This document shows, piece after piece, positions 1-7,015 of a stretch of 64,000 nt of DNA. The stretch spans positions 1-64,000 of the IMG/VR virus record IMGVR_UViG_3300025141_014429; one strand, written 5' to 3'. Each line of letters starts with the position of its first letter. Positions within the stretch are counted from its first letter, which is position 1. A program made the position numbers and the translations under genes. The notes under the pieces were generated by a model that did not search any database, was not told the DNA's origin, and saw only the letters and a program-made list of their open reading frames with translations. The DNA comes from a virus.

Positions 1-8
1 GAGATAAT

Positions 9-377
9 ATGCAATTTCAATTCACACCACAAGCAGACAATTTGATGACGTCAAATATCACTTATGCTTTAAGCAGAGCAGGTATAGAACTTTTACATGG
101 AAGACAAGATATATTCAACCCCGATGTTTTAGAAGAGGTGTTTGGAGACGGTGATATGCACTGCTTTGAACCAGAACGAGGTTATTACGATCCTGAGTTT
201 TATTTCAAAGGACCGGGTGGAACTCTCTTAGGCATCTCATGGAGGTTCGGTCATGTTAGACTTAGAGGTAGCATGCGATCACTTGACGATCAGTTTATAC
301 CGGCATCAGATATCTGTGATTCTTTTGTAAGAGAACTAGTAGAACACATCAACAACTTTCAATCAATCAAGGAGTAA
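9..377 (+). CDS. Hypothetical protein, 122 aa
   Basis: I do not recognise this protein. It is acidic and soluble, with no membrane segment. A GAGATAAT stretch just upstream is a plausible ribosome site. The promoter lies outside the window on the left. The gene is followed after 3 bases by the next small gene, so the two are probably co-transcribed. Function unknown. Confidence 0.75.
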   Translation: MQFQFTPQADNLMTSNITYALSRAGIELLHGRQDIFNPDVLEEVFGDGDMHCFEPERGYYDPEFYFKGPGGTLLGISWRFGHVRLRGSMRSLDDQFIPASDICDSFVRELVEHINNFQSIKE

Positions 378-380
378 ATC

Positions 381-596
381 ATGATGAAACTATACACACA
401 ACAAGAAGTAAAAGCAAGAGCAGCAAGAATATTGTCAATGCCAGCAGGTATTCGTTTAGGAACAATCAATGAGTTTAGAGACATGGCAACAGGCGATACA
501 GCATATGGGATACGTGAAGAATATTACCCAGACAAGCCTAATCAATTCTTCAAAGATGTATTAAGCATCATTGATAAAAGTAACGGAGGTGAGTAA
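381..596 (+). CDS. Small protein, first member of a three-copy family
   Basis: This 71-aa protein has two close relatives in the window, at 7298-7510 and 7515-7727. The shared core is a QQEVxxRAxRIL segment, then GTINEFR, a YGIREEYY-like motif and KPNQFFxDVL. An AAGGAGTAAATC ribosome site precedes two tandem ATG codons at 381 and 384, and either could be used. It overlaps the next gene by one base (TAATG). Function unknown. The family is inferred from my own alignment of the three copies. Confidence 0.85.
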   Translation: MMKLYTQQEVKARAARILSMPAGIRLGTINEFRDMATGDTAYGIREEYYPDKPNQFFKDVLSIIDKSNGGE

Positions 597-910
597 TGAT
601 CGATCCAAATCTATGTTTCTCAGCGACTAATGAAATAATGAATATTGCCAAGTCAATAGTCATGACTTTCAAGCCGGGTTCAGACTATGTAACTGAATCA
701 GATCTTTATAAATATATTGCTGATGAAATGAGTAAGATTGAAAATAGTTGTAGTTCTGACGTAAGAGAAGGCTACACACGACATATTCTAGGCAAGTTTC
801 CAATCTGGATATCAGATGAAGCTTATAAGCGGATACGTCTGACAGAAGTTAAGTCAACACTTTCGAAGCTTAGAGGTGCTGCCAAGTCACACGTGCAAAA
901 TATCACATAA
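596..910 (+). CDS. Hypothetical protein, 104 aa
   Basis: This mixed alpha/beta-looking soluble protein has no motif I recognise. It starts at an ATG overlapping the upstream stop (TAATG) with GGAGGTGAGT as ribosome site, so translation is probably coupled to the preceding gene. Its last codons overlap the CGTGCAAA element of the next promoter (892-921), showing how tightly the promoter array is packed. Confidence 0.8.
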   Translation: MIDPNLCFSATNEIMNIAKSIVMTFKPGSDYVTESDLYKYIADEMSKIENSCSSDVREGYTRHILGKFPIWISDEAYKRIRLTEVKSTLSKLRGAAKSHVQNIT

Positions 911-921
911 CCTATTATAAT
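892..921 (+). promoter_or_regulatory. Array promoter 1 (CGTGCAAA-N16-TATAAT)
   Basis: CGTGCAAA at 892-899, 16 bp, then TATAAT at 916-921. The leader carries ACCAACCAA and AAGGAG before the gene at 958. It overlaps the 3' end of the preceding gene. Confidence 0.85.
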
Positions 922-957
922 ATAAACACATACCAACCAACTAATAAGGAGTTTATT

Positions 958-1155
958 ATGTTAAAATATTTCAAGACACTTAAACAGGCACAAAAATATG
1001 CAGACAATAATTGCGGATCTAAAGAATTGATGGTCATCATTGATAGAGAAGCAAAAGAATATGGCGACGACTGTTATTGCGTCGTTGACCAAGCAGGCAT
1101 CAATCACCTAGACCAAATGAATTGGGACTATAGGGTGTTTGAAGTCTGGAATTAA
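958..1155 (+). CDS. Hypothetical protein, 65 aa
   Basis: A small soluble protein with three cysteines and a tryptophan-rich C-terminus. It has its own array promoter and an AAGGAGTTTATT ribosome site. I recognise no family. A structured RNA segment (1158-1244) begins 3 bases after its stop codon, so that RNA would be the 3' UTR of this message. Confidence 0.8.
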   Translation: MLKYFKTLKQAQKYADNNCGSKELMVIIDREAKEYGDDCYCVVDQAGINHLDQMNWDYRVFEVWN

Positions 1156-1157
1156 AA

Positions 1158-1244
1158 CTCCGTGGTTGGTGTTTACAGACGGCTAGAAGGTCGTCGGAGA
1201 GAGAGCTGGTTACTCTCGGGTATGGGTGGGCAAAAAACATCAAC
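1158..1244 (+). ncRNA. Candidate structured RNA A (pseudoknot-like, anti-leader sequence)
   Basis: CTCCG 1158-1162 can pair with CGGAG 1195-1199. GTTGGTGTTT 1165-1174 can pair with AAACATCAAC 1235-1244 (one G-U). The pairings interlock in a-b-a'-b' order. Two small hairpins sit inside: GACG/CGTC at 1178-1195 and GAGAG/CTCTC at 1201-1217. The 5' strand reads AACTCC-G-TGGTTGG-TGTTT, the antisense of the consensus array leader (AAACA..CCAACCA..GGAGTT). No U-run follows, so it may be a 3' UTR element rather than a free small RNA. Seen in sequence; role inferred. Confidence 0.45.
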
Positions 1245-1245
1245 A

Positions 1246-1275
1246 CGTGCAAAAACTGCGGAAGCATATTATAAT
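1246..1275 (+). promoter_or_regulatory. Array promoter 2
   Basis: CGTGCAAA 1246-1253, 16 bp, TATAAT 1270-1275. The leader has TCAACCAATAAGGAG. It drives the gene at 1306. Confidence 0.85.
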
Positions 1276-1305
1276 ATAACTATATTCAACCAATAAGGAG
1301 TTAAC

Positions 1306-1587
1306 ATGAAGTTTCCAACAGGAACACCAAAAGAAGTAATTGAAGGATGTGCTAAGGTCAGTGCAGAAAACGTTCGCAAACTTAAAGAAAAGCTAAAGTT
1401 TCCAGATGTCAGATCATGCGAAGTATGGCTAGAATATGAGGACGGTTCTGAATATACAGTTGATACATTTCTTAATATGGACCTGGATATCGAGGAACAA
1501 ATACGTGAAACATTTGAAGCACCAAATCTAGAAGTAGAAGAAGGTTCAAAGTTAGTCAACTTCAAGTGGAAAGAACTTGGAATATAA
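1306..1587 (+). CDS. Hypothetical protein, 93 aa
   Basis: An acidic, lysine-rich soluble protein without a recognisable motif. A 111-aa frame opposite it is a shadow. The ATG follows AAGGAGTTAAC 7 bases upstream, and its own array promoter ends 30 bases before the start. The next promoter begins 3 bases after the stop, so it is probably a monocistronic unit. Confidence 0.82.
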   Translation: MKFPTGTPKEVIEGCAKVSAENVRKLKEKLKFPDVRSCEVWLEYEDGSEYTVDTFLNMDLDIEEQIRETFEAPNLEVEEGSKLVNFKWKELGI

Positions 1588-1590
1588 ACC

Positions 1591-1620
1591 CGTGCAAAAA
1601 ACAAACCAACCTATTATAAT
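1591..1620 (+). promoter_or_regulatory. Array promoter 3
   Basis: CGTGCAAA 1591-1598, 16 bp, TATAAT 1615-1620. The leader contains ACCAACCAA and AAGGAGTTATT. It drives the gene at 1652. Confidence 0.85.
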
Positions 1621-1651
1621 ATAACTATACCAACCAAATCAAGGAGTTATT

Positions 1652-1939
1652 ATGTACCCAAAAGCTAAATACATTAACATTTTCGAATCTAAGTTTGTGA
1701 GACCAAATGCCACCGGACATGCTGGCGCGACATATGTAACAAACAGTGATAAGATGGTCACCATTCGTCTCGATGCAATTATATCCATACACACAGAGAG
1801 GATCGAATATTCACATCATCGTTATTGCACAGTCACAATGTCAAACGGTTTTAGATATAAAATCACAGAGGAAACAGCAGAAGAGATTCGCCTCTGCTTG
1901 AATATCGATTCTATCCATGAAAAAAGAGGAGAAGAATAA
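1652..1939 (+). CDS. Hypothetical protein, 95 aa
   Basis: A small soluble protein whose middle part looks like a beta-rich fold (RLDAIISIH, then TVTMSNGFRYKIT). It is reminiscent of phage proteins that test a value in a short beta sheet, but I assign no family. It is first in a run of five tightly spaced genes; the downstream 48-aa gene overlaps its stop (TAATG). Confidence 0.8.
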   Translation: MYPKAKYINIFESKFVRPNATGHAGATYVTNSDKMVTIRLDAIISIHTERIEYSHHRYCTVTMSNGFRYKITEETAEEIRLCLNIDSIHEKRGEE

Positions 1940-2085
1940 TGAAAAACTTTATAATAGTCATTACATACAAAGACGGCACCGTCAGAAGACAGCCGTTATT
2001 CGGAACCATTCAACAAGCATCAGCAGCAATTCAAGCCTATGCACTAGTATCCACAATTGACAACGTTTTCTTGCAATTCAAATAG
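1939..2085 (+). CDS. Small protein, 48 aa
   Basis: This short gene encodes a peptide starting MKNFIIVITYKDGTVRR. It begins inside the stop of the upstream gene (TAATG) with an AGAGGAGAAGA ribosome site and ends just before another GGAG. It looks like a two-strand-plus-helix mini-domain. Function unknown. Confidence 0.65.
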   Translation: MKNFIIVITYKDGTVRRQPLFGTIQQASAAIQAYALVSTIDNVFLQFK

Positions 2086-2093
2086 GAGAAATC

Positions 2094-2168
2094 ATGTTAA
2101 TCAAAGTAGTTACATTAGCAAGACATAGACATAACCAACGAGGTGGTAAATGGGAAAGTATACAGTAG
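2094..2168 (+). CDS. Very small ORF, 24 aa
   Basis: ATG preceded by TAGGAGAAATC, giving MLIKVVTLARHRHNQRGG and a few more residues, basic. It overlaps the start of the next gene by 19 bases, so it may be a translational coupling peptide rather than a functional protein. Confidence 0.4.
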   Translation: MLIKVVTLARHRHNQRGGKWESIQ

Positions 2169-2755
2169 ACGACAATAGGTCAATGCAGCTTAACGACAAC
2201 AACGACCGTTACTGGTCATCCAGAGGTATAGACATAGATGATTTCATCTATGACGACGACACAAATAATCTTTCAAAAGGAAATAAAATCATGTTCATCG
2301 AAATAAATAACAAGCTTATCAATCTAGCACATGTTCACTCAATTAGTACAGAGGTGAATAAAGTCGACGTCAAAAGACACGCAATTGAATGGGATCGCAA
2401 CTGGCCTAGACGCACTCAACATCTAGCCGAGATAATTCCGGAATTTACTATCACATTTACTTCCGAACGTTGGGAAGAAAAAGTAATGATTAGTGCTAAA
2501 GTCCACGATCCGGATCGTATAGGTGATACTTACTATCCAAATAGGGGCAACAGCTATTGTAATGTCAATTATAGCTGCTATATTCCAGATGTGGATCTGC
2601 GTTCAGAGACTAAACTCTCCTATGCAACGATTGTATGCGGAGGCGAGGACTTCGATCAGCAAGCAATTAAAAAAGAGATTGAAGCGTCAAGTCATGGGCT
2701 GACACACGCGTATATCAGATCACTTTGTAGACAACACAATCCAGAATCACAATAA
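2150..2755 (+). CDS. Hypothetical protein, 201 aa
   Basis: I do not recognise the family. The first 47 residues are polar and rich in Asp/Asn. An internal in-frame ATG at 2291 is preceded by AAAGGAAATAAAATC and gives MFIEINNKLINL, which also looks like a natural start, so the product may be 154 aa. The body carries several Trp and Cys residues and looks beta-rich. It is fourth in the operon behind promoter 3. Confidence 0.75.
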   Translation: MGKYTVDDNRSMQLNDNNDRYWSSRGIDIDDFIYDDDTNNLSKGNKIMFIEINNKLINLAHVHSISTEVNKVDVKRHAIEWDRNWPRRTQHLAEIIPEFTITFTSERWEEKVMISAKVHDPDRIGDTYYPNRGNSYCNVNYSCYIPDVDLRSETKLSYATIVCGGEDFDQQAIKKEIEASSHGLTHAYIRSLCRQHNPESQ

Positions 2756-2765
2756 AGGAGAAATC

Positions 2766-3191
2766 ATGAAACCAACTAATCAACCACAAGTTAAGTTAAA
2801 AGGAATAGAGTATCTATTGCTAGCCATTCAATCAGATCCGGGTAAGTCTCAACGACATTATCTGCGTAGGCTTTATCAATATAATCATGGTGTGCCATCA
2901 TACAATAATGGAGGCACTAATAACGGATACTTTACCAGTCAAAGTTATCGTGGCGTTTTATGGTACGACGACTCAAACGATCCAGTATCTGCTAAGTATG
3001 AGTGTTACAAATCTGTTAATAGTGTTTTTATGTGCTGGGGTCCTGCGTCTAACTATGCGTATCGATCAAAGTGTTCAGCTATGAAACTGACGCTATCTGG
3101 TCATGAACGTGCTAATAAAGTCAGAGAAAAGCTAGGTCTTGATCCTATCGATTTATTGAATGGAGCTCCAGCGCATGCAAATTGGGTTTAA
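2766..3191 (+). CDS. Hypothetical protein, 141 aa
   Basis: A Tyr/Asn-rich soluble protein of unknown family, with an AAAGGAGAAATC ribosome site 10 bases after the previous stop. The last 18 bases of the gene contain CATGCAAA, which serves as the upstream element of the next promoter. Confidence 0.75.
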   Translation: MKPTNQPQVKLKGIEYLLLAIQSDPGKSQRHYLRRLYQYNHGVPSYNNGGTNNGYFTSQSYRGVLWYDDSNDPVSAKYECYKSVNSVFMCWGPASNYAYRSKCSAMKLTLSGHERANKVREKLGLDPIDLLNGAPAHANWV

Positions 3192-3203
3192 CTACTGTAT
3201 AAT
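3174..3203 (+). promoter_or_regulatory. Array promoter 4 (CATGCAAA variant)
   Basis: CATGCAAA 3174-3181, 16 bp, TATAAT 3198-3203. The upstream box lies inside the preceding gene. The leader has AACCAAGGAACTAAC. It drives the gene at 3231. Confidence 0.8.
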
Positions 3204-3230
3204 ATAAGTGTATATAACCAAGGAACTAAC

Positions 3231-3842
3231 ATGACCATATTCGAAAATCCAGACTTTTATTATAATGACTTAACACATTTAATAACTAATGAAATCATTA
3301 CGTCTATTGAAAAGGGAATATCAGGCGTAGAAGGATATGCGCGATGGAAATATCCTGTCTTCATTGATGCTGAGGACGATCTTATAGATTGGAGCTTTGA
3401 TGTTCAATACGTTGACGACGTTCCTGGTAGAACGTTCGATGTTTGGGCATCTGCAGGTTTCAATGAGGACTACATTCCTGGGGTCACGTTTACAATTGTA
3501 CTACCAAGAGGAACAGCACTAAAAGATGCTGACATAGATTATCCTGAACTATTCGGTTCAGTTGCACATGAGTTGCATCACATTGCTCAGAAGAATGAAG
3601 GCATATGTGAATATGAAGGGGAGGCATATAACGATCAAGTGAGGTACTACCTCAACCCGACAGAGATACCAGCATTTCATATTGGATTTAGAGCGCAGTG
3701 TGCTCTGTCGGGTGCGGACATGGAAACAGAAATGAGATCTTACTTATCTCTTCAGAATATCAACAAAGAAGAAACTAAACTTATCATTGAGTCTTGGATG
3801 AATCCGAGTTTCGAAATAGCTGAGTTGAACTTACTAGTTTGA
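3231..3842 (+). CDS. Putative zinc metallopeptidase (HExxH), 203 aa
   Basis: The motif GSVAHELHHIAQ, roughly residues 108-120, carries the HExxH zinc-binding signature. Acidic residues about ten positions later (EYEGEAY) could supply the third ligand or the catalytic surroundings. There is no signal peptide, so it would act in the cytoplasm or be packaged. A second HExxH protein lies at 33821-34228. Target unknown. The peptidase call rests on the motif alone. Confidence 0.6.
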   Translation: MTIFENPDFYYNDLTHLITNEIITSIEKGISGVEGYARWKYPVFIDAEDDLIDWSFDVQYVDDVPGRTFDVWASAGFNEDYIPGVTFTIVLPRGTALKDADIDYPELFGSVAHELHHIAQKNEGICEYEGEAYNDQVRYYLNPTEIPAFHIGFRAQCALSGADMETEMRSYLSLQNINKEETKLIIESWMNPSFEIAELNLLV

Positions 3843-3845
3843 ACT

Positions 3846-3875
3846 CGTGTAAATAATAAAACCGAACTGTATAAT
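3846..3875 (+). promoter_or_regulatory. Array promoter 5 (CGTGTAAA variant)
   Basis: CGTGTAAA 3846-3853, 16 bp, TATAAT 3870-3875. Leader AACCAATAAGGAG. It drives the gene at 3904. Confidence 0.83.
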
Positions 3876-3903
3876 AAAAGTGTAACCAATAAGGAGAATG
3901 ATA

Positions 3904-4251
3904 ATGATATATCGAAAACTATTCAACTGGATCGACGGTGATGATGCTTGTGAAGTTACATCAATTACGCTCTATTCAGCACATGATACCGGTCATGACG
4001 AAGAAAAAGACTTTATAATCCGTCGACTCAAGAGTCTTCTGGAAACTGGTGTGACAATCCAGAATATTGTACTTTATCTATGTCCCAAAGATGATCGTCC
4101 AAGATATTATCAGCAATTACCCGACAACTATTTGAATGATATCGATTCGCTCTCTAAAGCTATTGACAATCTTTACAGCGATGGACTAGAACTAGCTGAG
4201 GCTATCGAAACGATGACCATCAATGTTAGCATAAAAGAAAATGGACACTAA
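3904..4251 (+). CDS. Hypothetical protein, 115 aa
   Basis: An acidic soluble protein of unknown family. An ATG two codons earlier (3898) lies only one base after AAGGAG, too close to use, so I chose 3904, seven bases after the ribosome site. Own promoter; the next promoter starts 2 bases after its stop. Confidence 0.78.
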   Translation: MIYRKLFNWIDGDDACEVTSITLYSAHDTGHDEEKDFIIRRLKSLLETGVTIQNIVLYLCPKDDRPRYYQQLPDNYLNDIDSLSKAIDNLYSDGLELAEAIETMTINVSIKENGH

Positions 4252-4253
4252 CA

Positions 4254-4283
4254 CGTGCAAATAATAAAACCAATCTGTATAAT
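4254..4283 (+). promoter_or_regulatory. Array promoter 6
   Basis: CGTGCAAA 4254-4261, 16 bp, TATAAT 4278-4283. The leader AACCAACCAAGGAG is an exact target for both anti-leader loops described at 13041 and 13249. Confidence 0.87.
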
Positions 4284-4310
4284 ATAAGTGTAACCAACCA
4301 AGGAGCAATC

Positions 4311-4553
4311 ATGATACCACTAACACAAATAACATGGGCGTATATCTCAAGACATGGCGATGAAAGACGTGGACGAAAGACAAAGACCATTTATCTTAAT
4401 GCTAGTCACATCTTTAAACTAGAAGAGGAAGAACACGGTACTCGTATATGCTACTCGACAAATGGCAATTGTACAGTAGAAGAGTCACCAGCACAAATAT
4501 CATCATTAATGTTACGAGTACATCAGACTCGTAGTGCAGCAACAAACTATTAG
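4311..4553 (+). CDS. Hypothetical protein, 80 aa
   Basis: A basic N-terminal half (RHGDERRGRKTKT) precedes an acidic stretch (LEEEEHGTR). Unknown family. Strong CCAAGGAGCAATC ribosome site. It heads a five-gene run that ends at about 5306 with stop/start overlaps. Confidence 0.78.
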   Translation: MIPLTQITWAYISRHGDERRGRKTKTIYLNASHIFKLEEEEHGTRICYSTNGNCTVEESPAQISSLMLRVHQTRSAATNY

Positions 4554-4562
4554 GACTTAGTC

Positions 4563-4733
4563 ATGAAAAAGAATGAAGAAATCATAACAACAATTAAAGC
4601 AGCCAGAGGAATAGAGCGAGAAGAACACTTCAAGAACGGAGGATCATTAGTCTCTTGGAGAGGTGGAACTCGAACAGTCCAGCGGAACAAAAAAACCTAC
4701 AGCCGAAAAGGGAAATCAAAATGGAAACAGTAA
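4563..4733 (+). CDS. Small basic protein, 56 aa
   Basis: The peptide reads AARGIEREEHFKNGG followed by SWRGG and a Lys/Arg-rich tail, suggesting nucleic-acid or ribosome contact. It starts 9 bases after the upstream stop, with a weak TAGGACTTAG ribosome site. The next gene starts inside its 3' end. I do not recognise a characterised family. Confidence 0.65.
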   Translation: MKKNEEIITTIKAARGIEREEHFKNGGSLVSWRGGTRTVQRNKKTYSRKGKSKWKQ

Positions 4734-4948
4734 AAACAATCATCGAAGCATACGGCATATGCCAGATATGTGAACATAAATATGACGGGTATACTATACA
4801 CTACACTGTAGAGATATCAGGTGTACAGATATATCTTTGTTCTAGTCTTGAAAATTGTTATACATGTGCTAACAGTATCAATAGTAGTAATCCCATATCA
4901 AGAACAGTAGATGCATTTCGATATCAACAACAAGAAGGAGTAGCATAG
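4721..4948 (+). CDS. Hypothetical Cys-rich protein, 75 aa
   Basis: Start chosen at the ATG at 4721 because AAAGGGAAATC lies just upstream; an earlier in-frame ATG at 4655 has none. The protein has a CQIC pair near residue 13 and C..C..C residues around LCSSLENCYTCAN, so a small zinc-binding domain is possible. It overlaps the preceding gene by 13 bases and the next by one. Confidence 0.7.
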   Translation: METVKTIIEAYGICQICEHKYDGYTIHYTVEISGVQIYLCSSLENCYTCANSINSSNPISRTVDAFRYQQQEGVA

Positions 4949-5103
4949 TGTATTATCAAATATGGAACAAGAAAACAGAAGAGGTCGAGTGCACATGTCC
5001 TGACTACAATTCAGCATTGCGGTTTATCGAAATGATTGGAGATTCAGATCTAACAATCAAAATGATTCCGAAAGAAGATCACCCACTCAGGAGAGGACGA
5101 TGA
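4948..5103 (+). CDS. Small protein, 51 aa, GTG start
   Basis: GTG start preceded by AAGGAGTAGCATA and overlapping the upstream TAG by one base. The product has Cys-x-Cys (ECTCPDY) near its middle and a basic tail. It ends in an ATGA overlap with the next gene. Unknown function. Confidence 0.6.
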   Translation: MYYQIWNKKTEEVECTCPDYNSALRFIEMIGDSDLTIKMIPKEDHPLRRGR

Positions 5104-5306
5104 CATTCCAAGTAGGTGATCTGGTCGAGCAGAAATCGAATGGAACAAAGTGGCTAGTTACAAAAACACAACTCAGTGCATACTCCCCTCAGGGCTATTG
5201 TATCACGATTCAAAGATCGACTTTTCTTAAGACCGGTCATGGTGGATCAAGGACTGACTATCCAATATATTATGACCTGTTTTCTCGTGCAAGTGCGTGC
5301 AAATAA
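5100..5306 (+). CDS. Small SH3-like protein, 68 aa
   Basis: The FQVGDLVEQKSNGTKWLV opening resembles small SH3/Tudor-type barrels that start with a GDxV turn, like the proteins at 16703 and 16945. Start overlaps the upstream TGA (ATGA) with AGGAGAGGACG upstream. The 3' end carries the CGTGCAAA of promoter 7. Fold guess only. Confidence 0.65.
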   Translation: MTFQVGDLVEQKSNGTKWLVTKTQLSAYSPQGYCITIQRSTFLKTGHGGSRTDYPIYYDLFSRASACK

Positions 5307-5325
5307 TAAAACCAAACTGTATAAT
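5296..5325 (+). promoter_or_regulatory. Array promoter 7
   Basis: CGTGCAAA 5296-5303, 16 bp, TATAAT 5320-5325. Leader ACACACCAACTAAAAGG. It drives the gene at 5356. Confidence 0.85.
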
Positions 5326-5355
5326 ATAAACACACACCAACTAAAAGGAAATAAC

Positions 5356-5550
5356 ATGACACAATCACAATTTAGAGAAATCCTTAGAAGAGTTCAGAGC
5401 CTTCACACCGATTTTGAAGAAGGTATATCAGACGAAGCAGCATATGATATGGCACTCTTTATTCTCGATGATAACCCGGGTCTGAAAGAATATATCAATA
5501 ACAATTGCGGTGCCTCCGATGCAGTCGGCTGGCTCATGTGTGAAATGTAG
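5356..5550 (+). CDS. Hypothetical protein, 64 aa
   Basis: Helical acidic protein (LRRVQSLHTDFEEGISDEAAYDMA split over two helices). Start taken at 5356 after AAAAGGAAATAAC; the longer frame runs back through the promoter. It shares the ISDEAAYDMALFIL / ISEEAYSAIIEYLL pattern with the gene at 5717, so the two are probably distant paralogues. Confidence 0.75.
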   Translation: MTQSQFREILRRVQSLHTDFEEGISDEAAYDMALFILDDNPGLKEYINNNCGASDAVGWLMCEM

Positions 5551-5559
5551 GAAGATAAC

Positions 5560-5712
5560 ATGACTAGACTATATAAAAACTGGACAGTACACAACCTAGT
5601 ATCACACCCACTATCAGAGATCGCGTATCTGCTAGGTTTCTCAGAAGAAACATACAACTGGATACATGACGTCTCAATACCCAAACATAAACCCGGAACA
5701 GGGAGAGGATAA
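5560..5712 (+). CDS. Small protein, 50 aa
   Basis: Begins MTRLYKNWTVHNLVSHPLSE and ends in a KHKPGTGRG tail. AGGAAGATAAC ribosome site, 9 bases after the previous stop. It looks like a short helix-rich, possibly membrane-peripheral peptide. No family assigned. Confidence 0.65.
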   Translation: MTRLYKNWTVHNLVSHPLSEIAYLLGFSEETYNWIHDVSIPKHKPGTGRG

Positions 5713-5716
5713 AACT

Positions 5717-5956
5717 ATGAATACAGAATCATTATATAATTTCATCATGCTTTGTCTTAAAGATGATGATGGAATATCAGAGGAAGCTTATAGTGCTATA
5801 ATAGAATATCTCTTATCACAAAATGAACAAGCAATTGTAATCGAAATAAATAGTAAGTGCAAGTCAGCAAATGGGCGGAGGTATATACCTGATGATACTC
5901 CAACTGATTTATTTGAAGATACTCGAGCACGACTAAACAAATTAAACATTAGATAG
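5717..5956 (+). CDS. Hypothetical protein, 79 aa
   Basis: Start chosen at 5717 behind GGGAGAGGATAAAACT. Acidic helical protein sharing an ISEEAYSAIIEYLL segment with the protein at 5356. Third gene of the promoter 7 unit. Function unknown. Confidence 0.72.
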   Translation: MNTESLYNFIMLCLKDDDGISEEAYSAIIEYLLSQNEQAIVIEINSKCKSANGRRYIPDDTPTDLFEDTRARLNKLNIR

Positions 5957-5963
5957 ACATGTA

Positions 5964-5993
5964 CGTGCAAAACACAAAACCACTTTGTATAAT
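5964..5993 (+). promoter_or_regulatory. Array promoter 8
   Basis: CGTGCAAA 5964-5971, 16 bp, TATAAT 5988-5993. Leader CTAACCAATAAGGAGTTATT. It drives the gene at 6024. Confidence 0.86.
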
Positions 5994-6023
5994 ATAAATG
6001 TATCTAACCAATAAGGAGTTATT

Positions 6024-6398
6024 ATGTTAAACATCCAACCAGAAAAAATACTATACACAGGACCAGAAGGCTGCAGCTATCATGCATGGAACTACGAAAT
6101 AAAGCCTAATCTTGTAGGGTCAATCGACGAACACTCTGATACTCTAGATATTACAAGGAAGCTCGACGAACATTTGTTGTATAGAAGAGATGACGTAGAA
6201 TCTTTAAAACAATACATCCATGTCATAGTTGAACTATCAAAAATACATGGATTTACTCACATTGTTGACGAGGAAATGGGAATACTAATCGATGAACCTA
6301 AGCCACTCATCGAAGTAGTCAACGAGAGCTTAAAAGGTTGGCCGACAGGAGCTCAACTAAGAGTGCTCCAAGGTTTAGATATATCACATTTAGCGTAA
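6024..6398 (+). CDS. Hypothetical protein, 124 aa
   Basis: Acidic soluble protein with no motif I know, monocistronic between promoters 8 and 9. AAGGAGTTATT ribosome site at ideal spacing. Confidence 0.78.
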   Translation: MLNIQPEKILYTGPEGCSYHAWNYEIKPNLVGSIDEHSDTLDITRKLDEHLLYRRDDVESLKQYIHVIVELSKIHGFTHIVDEEMGILIDEPKPLIEVVNESLKGWPTGAQLRVLQGLDISHLA

Positions 6399-6400
6399 CA

Positions 6401-6430
6401 CGTGCAAATAATAAAACCAACTTGTATAAT
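6401..6430 (+). promoter_or_regulatory. Array promoter 9
   Basis: CGTGCAAA 6401-6408, 16 bp, TATAAT 6425-6430. Leader ACCAACCAAAGG. It drives the 51-aa gene at 6459. Confidence 0.87.
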
Positions 6431-6458
6431 ATAAACATACCAACCAAAGGAAAATACT

Positions 6459-6614
6459 ATGCAACAAATACCACCCAGACTTAAAAGAACACTAGACGCA
6501 GACTACGGCACTGACGGATGGACTTTTCTAGGTTATGATGAAAACTTATACATCGAAATAAGGTTTCATTTATCAGGAGCTGTCATATCATTCAACCGAG
6601 ACCACTGGTTATAA
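6459..6614 (+). CDS. Small protein, 51 aa
   Basis: ATG after CCAAAGGAAAATACT. The peptide (MQQIPPRLKRTLDADYGTD...) is aromatic-rich at its C-terminus. It has a dedicated promoter in front and another 12 bases behind, which supports a real monocistronic gene despite its size. Confidence 0.68.
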   Translation: MQQIPPRLKRTLDADYGTDGWTFLGYDENLYIEIRFHLSGAVISFNRDHWL

Positions 6615-6625
6615 GGAGCACATAA

Positions 6626-6655
6626 CGTGTAAATAATAAAACCAAACTGTATAAT
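6626..6655 (+). promoter_or_regulatory. Array promoter 10 (CGTGTAAA variant)
   Basis: CGTGTAAA 6626-6633, 16 bp, TATAAT 6650-6655. Leader AAACACACCACAACTTACGGAG. It drives the gene at 6685. Confidence 0.84.
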
Positions 6656-6684
6656 ATAAACACACCACAACTTACGGAGATAAC

Positions 6685-6867
6685 ATGGAAAATATAATCA
6701 AACTATTAAAACAACTAGACGACGGTGGAATCAAAGACGGATTCAAATCAGGACACTATGATTTAGAAGGATGTGTCATTGAACTACTCGATCAATTGTA
6801 TATGCGCGGATGTGATGATGAAAGTTGTCTACAAAAAGATGCAATCATGACTTACCTTCACACTTAG
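6685..6867 (+). CDS. Small protein, 60 aa
   Basis: Acidic helical protein with two cysteines near its end (CDDESCLQ). Ribosome site TACGGAGATAAC. First of a three-gene unit. Unknown function. Confidence 0.7.
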   Translation: MENIIKLLKQLDDGGIKDGFKSGHYDLEGCVIELLDQLYMRGCDDESCLQKDAIMTYLHT

Positions 6868-6876
6868 GGAGAAAAC

Positions 6877-7014
6877 ATGGAAAAAACATTCTTATTTACA
6901 GTCACTTTACAAGGATCAGGTGACACACCCGAGGAGGCTTGGGCTGATGCAGTCGAAGCATTCATCGAAGATCCAGGTGAACCACATGTAATCGAAGAAG
7001 TCGAAGAGGAGTAA
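6877..7014 (+). CDS. Small acidic protein, 45 aa
   Basis: Reads MEKTFLFTVTLQGSGDTPEE, then a helix and a Glu-rich tail (EEVEEE). The pattern resembles short phage beta-beta-alpha proteins with a GxGxTPEEAW motif seen in many phages. AGGGAGAAAAC ribosome site. Ends one base before the next ATG. Confidence 0.68.
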   Translation: MEKTFLFTVTLQGSGDTPEEAWADAVEAFIEDPGEPHVIEEVEEE

Positions 7015-7015
7015 C

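Noticed and set aside
3231-3842. HExxH protein as an ImmA-type prophage regulator
   Set aside because: No repressor, integrase or attachment site is seen and its context is an early lytic array.
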